The notes beneath the pieces are model-generated. The model searched no databases. It had not been told where the DNA came from and saw only the letters and a program-made list of their open reading frames with translations. Position numbers and translations under genes: made by a program. DNA of 64,000 nt from Roseimaritima ulvae (GTDB lineage Bacteria > Planctomycetota > Planctomycetia > Pirellulales > Pirellulaceae), in the NCBI RefSeq assembly GCF_008065135.1, contig NZ_CP042914.1, positions 6,925,404 through 6,989,403 of the forward strand, read 5' to 3'. Shown here piece after piece: positions 42,520 to 50,442 of this stretch. Position 1 is the first letter of the stretch, and each line of letters starts with the position of its first letter.

Positions 42520-43131
42520 CTACGGGGCGCGGTACAAGGCTTGCGCTTCGATGTAGGCTTCGACCGCTCGCGGGGTGCGAAAGCGGATGCTTCTGCCGCC
42601 GGCGACCCGCTGCCGCAGTTCGCTGCTGGACAGTTCGATCTGCGGCATCTGAATCTCCGCCGCTTGGCAGCGGCGAAGCTTGGCCGCGTCGCATAGCGGT
42701 TGCAACACCGTGTAATCAATCGGCGGGTCGCCGCCCCGCTGCACGACGGCCAGCGTGGCCCGTTGCAGGATCTGCTGCGGCTCGTGCCAACGCGGAAAGC
42801 TGGCCAAGGAATCCGAACCGATGATCAGCAGCCACTCGTCGCCGTCCTGCTGCGCAGACAGGCTCCGCAGCGTCTCGACGGTGTAACTGACACCGCCGCG
42901 CCGCAGTTCGCGATCGTCGACGATCAAGGGATCCGTGCCGCCGGTGGCCAGCCGCAGCATTTCCAATCGCTGCTCGGCTGCCGCATGCACCCCGCCGGGC
43001 TTCAGCGGCGACTGGGCGGCCGGCAGCATCCGCAATTCGTCCAGCTGCAGTTGCTCCCAAGCCGCCATGACAATCCACAGATGCCCGTAATGAACGGGGT
43101 CAAAAGAGCCGCCAAACAAGCCGATTCGCAT
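42520..43131 (-). CDS. nadD: nicotinate-nucleotide adenylyltransferase
   Basis: This 203-residue enzyme joins nicotinate mononucleotide and ATP to make deamido-NAD in NAD synthesis. The N-terminus MRIGLFGGSFDPVHYGHLW holds the nucleotidyltransferase HxGH motif (His14, His17), and LSSSELRQRVAGG near the C-terminus is the conserved SSTxxR equivalent. LLIIGSDSLASFPRWHEP is the substrate-binding strand typical of NadD. The length is normal. The gene is divergent from priA, with about 100 bases between the starts. Confidence 0.95.
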   Translation of the reverse strand: MRIGLFGGSFDPVHYGHLWIVMAAWEQLQLDELRMLPAAQSPLKPGGVHAAAEQRLEMLRLATGGTDPLIVDDRELRRGGVSYTVETLRSLSAQQDGDEWLLIIGSDSLASFPRWHEPQQILQRATLAVVQRGGDPPIDYTVLQPLCDAAKLRRCQAAEIQMPQIELSSSELRQRVAGGRSIRFRTPRAVEAYIEAQALYRAP

Positions 43132-43230
43132 CGTTTTCCCGCCTTTTTTACTGCGTTCAGACCTAACGTGTCCACGCTCCCGCGATAGTGGAATCTGGTA
43201 GGGACCTCACTTTCAAAGGACACGGCGGAT

Positions 43231-45618
43231 ATGTTGTCACATAGCCCAGACGCTCAACACCCCACTCTCCATCCCCTTCCCATCGTCGACATCATGCCCC
43301 CGGGTCCGCACCAGCCGGAAGACGGTGACCGCCAGGCGGAACTGTTTGATACCCAACCGCCGCCATGGGAATTGGCGGCCGAAAGCGACTGCGAAGCCGC
43401 CGCGGTGGTGTTTTCCGAAGCCCCCTTTGGCCCCTTTCACTATAAGATCCCCACCGAACTGTTGGGCTTGATCGAACCTGGGATGCGGCTGCGGGTTCCC
43501 TTGGGCAAGGGCAATCGCTCGGTCCAGGGCTGGTGCGTCGGCGTCGAAACCAGCTCCCTGCCCGCTCGCTCGCTGAAAGACGTCCTGGAACCCTGCGACG
43601 AATCCCCGCTGTGTGATCCTCGGCTGATCAAACTGGTGCTGTGGATGAGCCACTACTATCAGGCGCCCGCGGGCCAGGTGTTCGACGCCCTGATCCCGGC
43701 CGGAGTACGAGCGGGCGCGGGGACTCGCCAACAAGTCTTCTTAACGCCCTCGCCGCGGGCCCTCGATGACGAGCAAGTCGATGCCTTGCCGAGCAAACAG
43801 AAAAGCGCCGTCCGGCATCTGCTGGCCGCCGCCAAACCGCTGACCGCCGCCCAGTTGGCCACCCTGGCTGAATGCACCGAAGCCCCCATCCGCCAACTGC
43901 GAAAAAAGGGCTTCCTGTCCGCCGAAACCCGCCGCGTGCTGACCGCCACCGGCCCGTTGCACTCGGTCCGCGACCGCAGCGCGGTGCAGATCCCCGAATT
44001 GACCGAACCCCAAGCCGCCGCGTTGAGCCAGATTTCTACCGCCATTGAATCCGGCAAACAACAGACGCTGGTCCTGCACGGCGTCACCGGCAGCGGCAAA
44101 ACGGAGGTCTACATTCGGGCCATCGAAGCCGTCGTGCGGATGGGCAAACAGGCCATTGTGTTGGTTCCCGAAATCAGCCTGACCCCGCAGACCCGCCATC
44201 GCTTTCAAGACCGCTTCGACGACGTGGCCGTGCTGCACAGCCAGATGAGCGCGGTCGAGCGGCATTACCACTGGCAACGGATTCGCAGCGGCCAGGTGCA
44301 AGTAGTCGTGGGCGCTCGCAGTGCGATTTTCGCCCCCCTGCCGCGACTGGGCCTGATCGTGTTGGACGAAGAACACGACGCCTCCTTCAAACAGGACTCC
44401 GTGCCCCGCTACCACGCCCGCCGCGTGGCCTACGTGCGTTCCCAGATCGAAAACATTCCCCTCATCCTGGGCAGCGCCACGCCTTCGCTGGAAACCTGGC
44501 ACGCCACCTCCACCGGACACGCCACGCTGATCCAGCTCAACCAACGCATCGCCGGCCGCCCCATGCCACATGTGCAGTTGGTCGACCTGCGGACGCCCGG
44601 CGAACGCAGCGGAGGCGGAGCGATCAGCCGCCCGCTGCAAAACGCCGTCCGCGAAACGCTGAAAGAAGACGGGCAGGTGATCCTACTGCTGAACCGCCGC
44701 GGTTTCGCCACCACCATCCAGTGCCCCTCCTGCGGGCACGTTGTGGCCTGCCCCGAATGCGACATGCCGCTGACGCATCATCGCGACGGTGGCAAAGCGG
44801 TCTGCCACTACTGCGACTACCAGATCCCCACCCCGCCCTGGTGCCCGATCTGTAAATTCGATGGCATCCGCTACAGCGGCCTCGGCACGCAGCGGCTGGA
44901 AGTCGAAGTCAAAGCCCGCTTTCCCGACGCCAAAGTGGCGCGAATGGATAGCGACACCATGCGGCGACCGGGCAGCCACGAACGCGTGCTGGAGACCTTC
45001 CGCAGCGGTGAACTGCAAATCCTGCTGGGCACCCAGATGATCGCCAAAGGCTTGGACTTTCCCAACGTCCTGTTGGTCGGCGTGATCAACGCCGACAGCG
45101 CCCTGCACTTCCCCGATTTCCGCGCCGCCGAACGCACCTTCCAGCTGGTCACGCAGGTCGCCGGTCGCACCGGACGCGGCAATCGCGGCGGCCGCGTCAT
45201 TGTGCAAACGTTTACACCCGAGCACCCCGCGATTCAAGCCGCCTCACAGCATGATTACCTGCAGTTCGCCGAGAAAGAAATGCTGCAGCGTCGCAAGTAC
45301 GCGTACCCGCCGCTGGGCTCCGTGGCCCGGATCATCATCCGTGGTCCGGTCGAAGAAACCACCGAAGCGTTCGCCGATACGATCGTGGAAAGGTTGGAAC
45401 TGAGCCGCGACAAGCTGTCCGCGGAAGTCCGCATCCTGGGTCCGGCCCCGCCGCCGATCGCCAAGCTGCGGGGAAAATACCGCTTCCACATCCTGCTGCA
45501 AGCCGCCGACAGCACCTCGCTGGGCGAAACCATCCGGCAAGCCGTCGCCACGCTGAAACCGGTGGCCAAAGACGACATCCAATTTGTCATCGACATCGAT
45601 CCCATCGATATGCTGTAA
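43231..45618 (+). CDS. priA: primosomal replication protein N' (PriA helicase)
   Basis: The 795-residue 3'-5' helicase restarts stalled replication forks. Visible are the N-terminal DNA-binding domain (AAVVFSEAPFGPFHYKIP), Walker A HGVTGSGKTEVY (about residue 288), the DEEHD box (about 379), and the two interleaved zinc sites CPSCGHVVACPEC...CHYCDY...WCPIC (about 493-547). The helicase C-terminus has GTQMIAKGLDFPNV and TQVAGRTGRG. AAAGGA lies 10 bases before the ATG at 43231. Residues 1-50 are not obviously conserved, so translation could start further in. Confidence 0.95.
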   Translation: MLSHSPDAQHPTLHPLPIVDIMPPGPHQPEDGDRQAELFDTQPPPWELAAESDCEAAAVVFSEAPFGPFHYKIPTELLGLIEPGMRLRVPLGKGNRSVQGWCVGVETSSLPARSLKDVLEPCDESPLCDPRLIKLVLWMSHYYQAPAGQVFDALIPAGVRAGAGTRQQVFLTPSPRALDDEQVDALPSKQKSAVRHLLAAAKPLTAAQLATLAECTEAPIRQLRKKGFLSAETRRVLTATGPLHSVRDRSAVQIPELTEPQAAALSQISTAIESGKQQTLVLHGVTGSGKTEVYIRAIEAVVRMGKQAIVLVPEISLTPQTRHRFQDRFDDVAVLHSQMSAVERHYHWQRIRSGQVQVVVGARSAIFAPLPRLGLIVLDEEHDASFKQDSVPRYHARRVAYVRSQIENIPLILGSATPSLETWHATSTGHATLIQLNQRIAGRPMPHVQLVDLRTPGERSGGGAISRPLQNAVRETLKEDGQVILLLNRRGFATTIQCPSCGHVVACPECDMPLTHHRDGGKAVCHYCDYQIPTPPWCPICKFDGIRYSGLGTQRLEVEVKARFPDAKVARMDSDTMRRPGSHERVLETFRSGELQILLGTQMIAKGLDFPNVLLVGVINADSALHFPDFRAAERTFQLVTQVAGRTGRGNRGGRVIVQTFTPEHPAIQAASQHDYLQFAEKEMLQRRKYAYPPLGSVARIIIRGPVEETTEAFADTIVERLELSRDKLSAEVRILGPAPPPIAKLRGKYRFHILLQAADSTSLGETIRQAVATLKPVAKDDIQFVIDIDPIDML

Positions 45619-45781
45619 GGGGAGAGATTGCAAAAGTTAAAGTGCAAAATGCAAAATGGCGGAAGCGGCTCGGCAATTTGCAATTTGCAATGTTCATTTC
45701 GCAATTTGCAATCTCGGGCTTGGCTGGAAGAACGACAGAACCGACAGCCTGCCTGCTACCTCGGATCATCAATCGTCGTCA
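45619..45781. repeat. AT-rich GCAATTT/GCAAAAT iterated intergenic segment
   Basis: Between the converging ends of priA and a TadE gene, short units such as GCAAAATGCAAAAT and GCAATTTGCAATTTGCAAT recur several times (about 45630-45712). They form imperfect 7-8 bp tandem repeats in sharp contrast to the GC-rich surroundings. Confidence 0.6.
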
Positions 45782-46297
45782 TCAATCATCGTCGTCCGAC
45801 TCGTCGCTGGGGGGCGGCGAGTCGACGGGCAGGGTGATGGCGGCGGAGAGATCCGAACCGGCGAGGAACCATTGCACGCCCACGCCGACTTCGCTGTAGG
45901 GCACGGTCACGGTCACGGTCACCGGTTGCAGGTCCGCGACGATATCGGCTTTGACAGGCGGGTCATAGCGGATCGTGTAGCCGCTGATCCCGGCTTCATC
46001 CAGCGATCGCTCGATCATCGCTTCGGCATCCGCCTGCGTCTTGTCGCCCAGCGTATAGATGCGGCAACCATTCATGGCGGCTTCCTGCAGCGCGTGCTGG
46101 ACGGTGAAGCCATGTGTGATTTCCAGCGACACCAACAGAATCAAAATCATCGGCGGCAGGATCACGGCGAACTCCACCGCGGCGATCCCGCGACGCAATC
46201 GCGATGAACGGTACGAGGGATGACGCGGGGAGCCAAACGTAGGACGACCGGAGCGCAAACGAAGCGGCGAACGATAGCGGGAATATGGGATGAACAT
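45782..46297 (-). CDS. TadE-family pilus/envelope protein
   Basis: This 171-residue protein has a basic N-terminus and then the TadE signature RRGIAAVEFAVILPPMILILLVSLEITHGFTVQHALQEAAMNGCR, a processing-like Glu in AVEFA followed by one membrane helix. A small extracytoplasmic domain and a run of acidic residues (SDESDDDD) end the protein. It is the third of three same-strand pilin-like genes (47911 to 45782) with gaps of six bases, surely one operon. TadE proteins are minor pilins of Flp/Tad systems; no Tad secretion motor genes are in the window. Confidence 0.85.
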   Translation of the reverse strand: MFIPYSRYRSPLRLRSGRPTFGSPRHPSYRSSRLRRGIAAVEFAVILPPMILILLVSLEITHGFTVQHALQEAAMNGCRIYTLGDKTQADAEAMIERSLDEAGISGYTIRYDPPVKADIVADLQPVTVTVTVPYSEVGVGVQWFLAGSDLSAAITLPVDSPPPSDESDDDD

Positions 46298-46303
46298 GAG
46301 CGG

Positions 46304-47473
46304 TTACTGCACCATGGTTGTGCGGTTAATGTCGTTGGCGATTCCGCGATAGGCACTGCGCAGGCGAGTGGTCAACACGCTGCCACTGCCACTGGCGTCG
46401 AAATGACGGCCGCCGGTGATCGAGGCAATCTCGGTCATCAACCACTCATCGGCGGAATCTCCCAGGCTGATGGTATGGATTTTGACTCCCAAGCTGGCAG
46501 CATAGGCGGCCATCTCCAAGGCGTATCCTGCACCATCGTCGGACGGTTTGTTGGCATGCCCGTCGCTCATCAACACCATCAGTTGGTCGATGTCTTCACG
46601 AGCATTGGTGTGAACGTAATGAGCTCCGTCGCGAATGGCGGCCCCGATCGGCGTGCCCCCACCATATTTTTGGGCTTGCAGCGACGCGGAACTAAGCGCG
46701 GTGTTGAGCACCAAGTCATAGTCATCGGTCAACGGCGTTTCCAGCACGCCGGCCCAATCCGTCGCGGCCTCACTGGGCTCGGGATACAAACTGGCCGGGG
46801 CCGCCGTATAAACGGCTCCGCCATAGGCATAGTCGTCTGGGTCGTATTCATCTCTTTGCACGCCATAGCCCATCACGCCGACGAAATCCTCTTTGTCGGC
46901 TCTTTGTAGCGTGGCCACAAACTCCGGCGACGCCTCGCGCAACGCTTCGATACGGCCCTCCGAGCCCATCGATCCGGACAGGTCCAGCACCATGATGATG
47001 TCCAACGGCTTGGTGGGCACCGAGGCTACGGCTTGTCGCGGCACGGAGAACGTGGTCTGGCCAAAGATCTGAGCAAAGGAATATTGCTCGTCTTCTTTTC
47101 GAGCGAACACGCGAACGCTGTAAGGGTTTTCGTCCGTTTGTTCGAACTGCATGGTGTCCGAATCCCATCGACCGATTTCGACATCGATCGCTTCCGAACC
47201 CACATTGCCGGAAAACCCCACCTGATTTAATTGAATGAATTGCTCGGCGGCGGCCCTGGCCGCTTCGATGTCCTCGGGGTCGCGTTTGAGTTGCAAACCT
47301 CCTGCCAAGGCGCCCGCATCGACAGCCGATTGCAACTGGCTGCGGACCAATTGCACGCGTGCCAAATCGATGGCAAAGGCGGCCATGCCGATAACAATCA
47401 CCAACAGGAAGGTAAACAACACCATGCTGCCGCCACGACGACGCAGCAGAATCGATCGTCTCGACATATTCAT
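46304..47473 (-). CDS. TadG-like protein with von Willebrand A domain
   Basis: The 389-residue protein begins with a Tad-type N-terminal membrane helix (RRRGGSMVLFTFLLVIVIGMAAFAIDLARVQLVRSQLQSAVDAGALAGGL). A VWA domain follows, with an intact metal-binding DLSGS (DIIMVLDLSGSMGSEG, about residue 165), then VLMSDGHANKPSDD and ITGGRHFDASG. It is likely surface- or periplasm-exposed and may bind other envelope proteins through the metal site. It lies between two TadE genes, 6 bases from each. An ATG two codons in is an alternative start. Confidence 0.88.
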   Translation of the reverse strand: MNMSRRSILLRRRGGSMVLFTFLLVIVIGMAAFAIDLARVQLVRSQLQSAVDAGALAGGLQLKRDPEDIEAARAAAEQFIQLNQVGFSGNVGSEAIDVEIGRWDSDTMQFEQTDENPYSVRVFARKEDEQYSFAQIFGQTTFSVPRQAVASVPTKPLDIIMVLDLSGSMGSEGRIEALREASPEFVATLQRADKEDFVGVMGYGVQRDEYDPDDYAYGGAVYTAAPASLYPEPSEAATDWAGVLETPLTDDYDLVLNTALSSASLQAQKYGGGTPIGAAIRDGAHYVHTNAREDIDQLMVLMSDGHANKPSDDGAGYALEMAAYAASLGVKIHTISLGDSADEWLMTEIASITGGRHFDASGSGSVLTTRLRSAYRGIANDINRTTMVQ

Positions 47474-47479
47474 CGCCTG

Positions 47480-47911
47480 TTAGAATTCTTGTTCGGCTTC
47501 GCGCGGGAACACACAGCTGGCCGTGTAGCGATATCCGCCCACGTACTCGGGCATCGGCAACCAGCTGATGCCATCAAAATCGGCGGAGATCCGCACGGTG
47601 ACGGGATCCCATTGCGGCATCGTCTCCAACGACGCCGGCAGAATCTCGGTCGTGACCGAGTGCAGCCCCATGCTCTGGGTCAAACGCTGGATTTCCGCTT
47701 CGGCGTCGGCGCTGGTTCGCCCTTTCAAGATGGCGATCCGACATCCCGACCGAGCGGCTTCCTCCAAGGCCTGCACCGACATAAAAGCTCGGCCCAGCTC
47801 CACCGCGGCAAACACAACCATGAACAGGGGAATCGCCACAAAAGCCAATTCCACGGCACTGGCTCCGCGACGACGGCTGCGCGGGGATTGACGGATTTTC
47901 CTGACAGCCAT
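47480..47911 (-). CDS. TadE-family pilus/envelope protein
   Basis: The 143-residue protein has a positively charged start (MAVRKIRQSPRSRRRG), the TadE helix GASAVELAFVAIPLFMVVFAAVELGRAFMSVQALEEAARSGCR, and a short outer domain ending in PREAEQEF. It is homologous to the TadE protein encoded at 45782-46297 and is the first gene of the trio. The ATG at 47911 is preferred; a GTG at 47944 would add eleven residues. Confidence 0.85.
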   Translation of the reverse strand: MAVRKIRQSPRSRRRGASAVELAFVAIPLFMVVFAAVELGRAFMSVQALEEAARSGCRIAILKGRTSADAEAEIQRLTQSMGLHSVTTEILPASLETMPQWDPVTVRISADFDGISWLPMPEYVGGYRYTASCVFPREAEQEF

Positions 47912-48068
47912 GATGCGGACAGCTTTTCGCGGGACGTGAAACACAAACCAAGCGTGTATTAAATGAGATAGCTCTCAATCCGCCCCGCGGACGCCACGCC
48001 CCCCGATCCGCGACAAAATCCGCTAGCCGAGGGGGGTAAGCCGTTCGTTTACAACAGTTGTGCCGGTT

Positions 48069-48467
48069 CTAGATGGTCATCACCACCGCCGTACATACCA
48101 CCGCGGCGGCGATCACCACGCTAATACCAAGGACCACGGAGATCGCCAGATTGATCCACATATCGGCCCACCAGGTCAGCCGACAGGTGCGAAAAGCAAA
48201 CACACCGGCTGCCGGAAACACCGGGGACAGCAACAACACGGCCGCCACCAACGGCGCCCCGTTGCCCAACAGCAAGACGATCCCCAGCAGCGTCAGGCCC
48301 AGGATGACGCCCCCGATCGCCCGATTCACGTCCCGGCTGACCGCATCGACGGCCGCTCGCGGCGGTGCGGCCAGAGGTTGAGTCGTATCGACGGGCTGGT
48401 AGGGATTGGGAATCTCCCCTTCCCCATACGGCGCTTCAGTCGGATTGGAATCGTCGGGCCCGGGCAC
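48069..48467 (-). CDS. small membrane protein of unknown function
   Basis: This 132-residue protein starts at GTG. The first 45 residues are polar and proline-rich (NPTEAPYGEGEIPNPYQP), followed by three hydrophobic segments (AIGGVILGLTLLGIVLLLG, APLVAAVLLLSPVFPAAGVFAF, INLAISVVLGISVVIAAAVVCTAVV). No family is recognised. The N-terminal NPYQP-type segment before membrane helices resembles many small planctomycete membrane proteins. Moderate confidence that it is expressed. Confidence 0.55.
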   Translation of the reverse strand: MPGPDDSNPTEAPYGEGEIPNPYQPVDTTQPLAAPPRAAVDAVSRDVNRAIGGVILGLTLLGIVLLLGNGAPLVAAVLLLSPVFPAAGVFAFRTCRLTWWADMWINLAISVVLGISVVIAAAVVCTAVVMTI

Positions 48468-48559
48468 GGCGGCTACTCGCTGGTTTTGGGGGACTGCCGT
48501 CCCGGTAGGTTTCGAGTCTGCCCTTCAGCATACCCGAAAATCCGCCCGAGCCCCGGGGA

Positions 48560-48792
48560 TGGAAGAGTGCGCGGGGTCTGTCCCCGCGCGGGAGGTGCGG
48601 TCCCCGCGCGGGTGTTCAGGCCCGGAGGGCCGGCATAGCCTCTGCCGGGGCTGGCAAGCCCCGGTAACCGCCCCCAACCAAGCCAAGGCCCGGAGGGCCG
48701 GCACAAAGGATTTCTGGGCGGCGCGCAGCGGCAGAACTGTGTCGGCCCTCCGGGCCTGGCAGCTCCTATTATCTTCGCTCCGGGGGTTCACA
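48560..48792. repeat. palindromic repeat block, left part, interrupted by IS copy 2
   Basis: A hairpin GCGCGGGG-TCTGT-CCCCGCGC (about 48570-48591) is followed from 48619 by GGCCCGGAGGGCCGGC units (twice), CTGCCGGGG and GTCGGCCCTCCGGGCC. It ends in CCGGGGG (48780-48786) and the duplicated hexamer TTCACA (48787-48792) where the IS starts. The block matches the one around IS copy 1 in content and order. Confidence 0.8.
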
Positions 48793-50326
48793 CCCAATGC
48801 CACCTACTTTTCCGTTAATCGGGTGGGGGAGTTGGGTCTTTGGTATTGGATTTCCGAAGCGATTTTTGAAATTTGGTTGTCTTTTGGCGGCGCGCATGGG
48901 CAAGGCGGGGGTAGCTCCGTGGCTCTTTGCGATTAGGCAGCTTGCGGCCTGATGCGCTCACCAGTGCTCCTTGGTAGGCAAGGTTCCACTCTTCCAGCGT
49001 GTTGAAGTCTTTGTACAGAAGGTCGTAACGAAATGTCGTCCACACGCCGCTGAAGCTGAGGCGACGAGGTTTGACATTGATCAGTTTAGCCGCTTGTTTG
49101 CGAAACTGAGTCACTAGGTTGTAAGCGATCACTGATCCCAGCAACTCTTTCTTGACCGTGTCGACGCTCTTGGCACGAATGTTCTCGGAGTCCATCGTGA
49201 CCTTCAGGTCTCGGATATCGAATTCAATATCATACCGCCGCCGATACAACTCCCCGACCGATACCCCATCAGTCTCAACATTGGTAACCAATTCAAGCGT
49301 TTGCTCATTCTCCAAATCGACTTGATGAATGAATGCCTCGACGGCTGCGTCGGCCGGAAGCGCAGGATGTTTCTTTCGTTCTTTAGCGGTCGGTTTCCAG
49401 ATCAGGTGATAGGTTCGGCAACCTTCCGTTTCTTCGATCAGAGTGGCCTTCTTGATGTACGCTTTGTAACGCTGTTTGGTCAACCTGAAGACGAACGGCT
49501 TTGCTCGCAACTGGCAATGGAAAGCGACTGAAAAGATGCCGAAACCGCTATCCGCCAACACGATCGAGTTCTCGGGAAGTCGGTCAATGATCTTCTCAGC
49601 TTGTTTCGGTTCGCTGGAGTTTTTGGAGCCGTACATCGGATCGACCTGGGGAACCAACGCGCAGCCGGTCTGCATTTCGTGAGCAACCATCAAACAAGCC
49701 ACTGGCCATACCGACTCGCCGTGCTTGTTCATTGCGGGCGGGAAAGCCTTTTTTAGTTCCTGTGTTGGCGGCAGCGTGATGGTCGTTCCATCGAGGATGA
49801 AGACGCGCTGGTCTAGGAAAGCTGGTTCCGCCCGACGAGCCAGGTGATCGCATACTCGATGTGAGAATTCCTCGATCACTTCAATTGGCAGATTCTGCCG
49901 AGCCTTGTTGTAAGCGGAGTTATTTTCAGACAGCTTGCCTTCGGTGACTCGTCGATTCTCGGGCAGAATGTCACTGTGGTTATTGATGAGGTCTTTGACA
50001 ACTTGCTCAAGCGTCAGTCCACCTCCTAGTCGCTGCATCACCAGCAACCAGAGCGTGGGTGCCTGCGTGTAGACCCTTTTGGCGTGAGAAGGTTCCTGTC
50101 CTTCAAAGGCAGCTTGAAGCTGAGGTAAGCCAATCAAATCGGCAAGCAAAGTCTTTGCACGACAGAACGGAGAATCAGGATCGGATTCGTTTGTTGGTGC
50201 TACCATCACGGTTTCTACGCCAAAGTGACATTGGAAAAGAAACCAATTTCACTGCGCGAATTCCGTGCCAAAGAGCTGTCGATTCCAGCCATCCCCCCCG
50301 GAAAAACCAAAGTAGGTGGCATTGGG
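48793..50326 (-). mobile_element. IS4-family insertion sequence, copy 2
   Basis: The same 1534-bp element as at 17048-18581, in the same orientation, with the same 18-bp terminal inverted repeats. The flanking 6-bp direct repeat here is TTCACA (48787-48792 and 50327-50332). The different duplication proves an independent insertion rather than a segmental duplication of the flank, although the flanks belong to the same repeat family. Confidence 0.95.
48815..50206 (-). CDS. IS4-family transposase, copy 2
   Basis: The 463-residue transposase is identical in translation to the one at 17070-18461 and keeps both aspartates and the Y-2-R-3-E-6-K signature. No frameshift or internal stop is seen. 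The gene reads in the same direction as the downstream flavoreductase and nitrate cluster, but the element lies beyond the 3' end of that operon and should not disturb it. Confidence 0.95.
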   Translation of the reverse strand: MVAPTNESDPDSPFCRAKTLLADLIGLPQLQAAFEGQEPSHAKRVYTQAPTLWLLVMQRLGGGLTLEQVVKDLINNHSDILPENRRVTEGKLSENNSAYNKARQNLPIEVIEEFSHRVCDHLARRAEPAFLDQRVFILDGTTITLPPTQELKKAFPPAMNKHGESVWPVACLMVAHEMQTGCALVPQVDPMYGSKNSSEPKQAEKIIDRLPENSIVLADSGFGIFSVAFHCQLRAKPFVFRLTKQRYKAYIKKATLIEETEGCRTYHLIWKPTAKERKKHPALPADAAVEAFIHQVDLENEQTLELVTNVETDGVSVGELYRRRYDIEFDIRDLKVTMDSENIRAKSVDTVKKELLGSVIAYNLVTQFRKQAAKLINVKPRRLSFSGVWTTFRYDLLYKDFNTLEEWNLAYQGALVSASGRKLPNRKEPRSYPRLAHARRQKTTKFQKSLRKSNTKDPTPPPD

Positions 50327-50378
50327 TTCACACCCCCGGCAGAGATTATGTCGGCACTCCGTGCCTGAAGGTCTCCCC

Positions 50379-50434
50379 ACTCCCCCACTCCCCCACTCCC
50401 CCACTCCCCCACTCCCCCACTCCCCCACTCCCCT
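50379..50434. repeat. 8-bp tandem repeat ACTCCCCC
   Basis: Six perfect ACTCCCCC units and one variant (ACTCCCCT) lie between IS copy 2 and the stop of the flavoreductase gene (50443). The period of eight equals that of the arrays at 26745-26918, although the unit differs. There are no spacers, so this is not a CRISPR array. Confidence 0.9.
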
Positions 50435-50442
50435 ACTCACCT

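Noticed and set aside
50379-50434. Possible CRISPR or origin iterons
   Set aside because: Unit of eight bases without spacers, C-rich, with no replication gene nearby.
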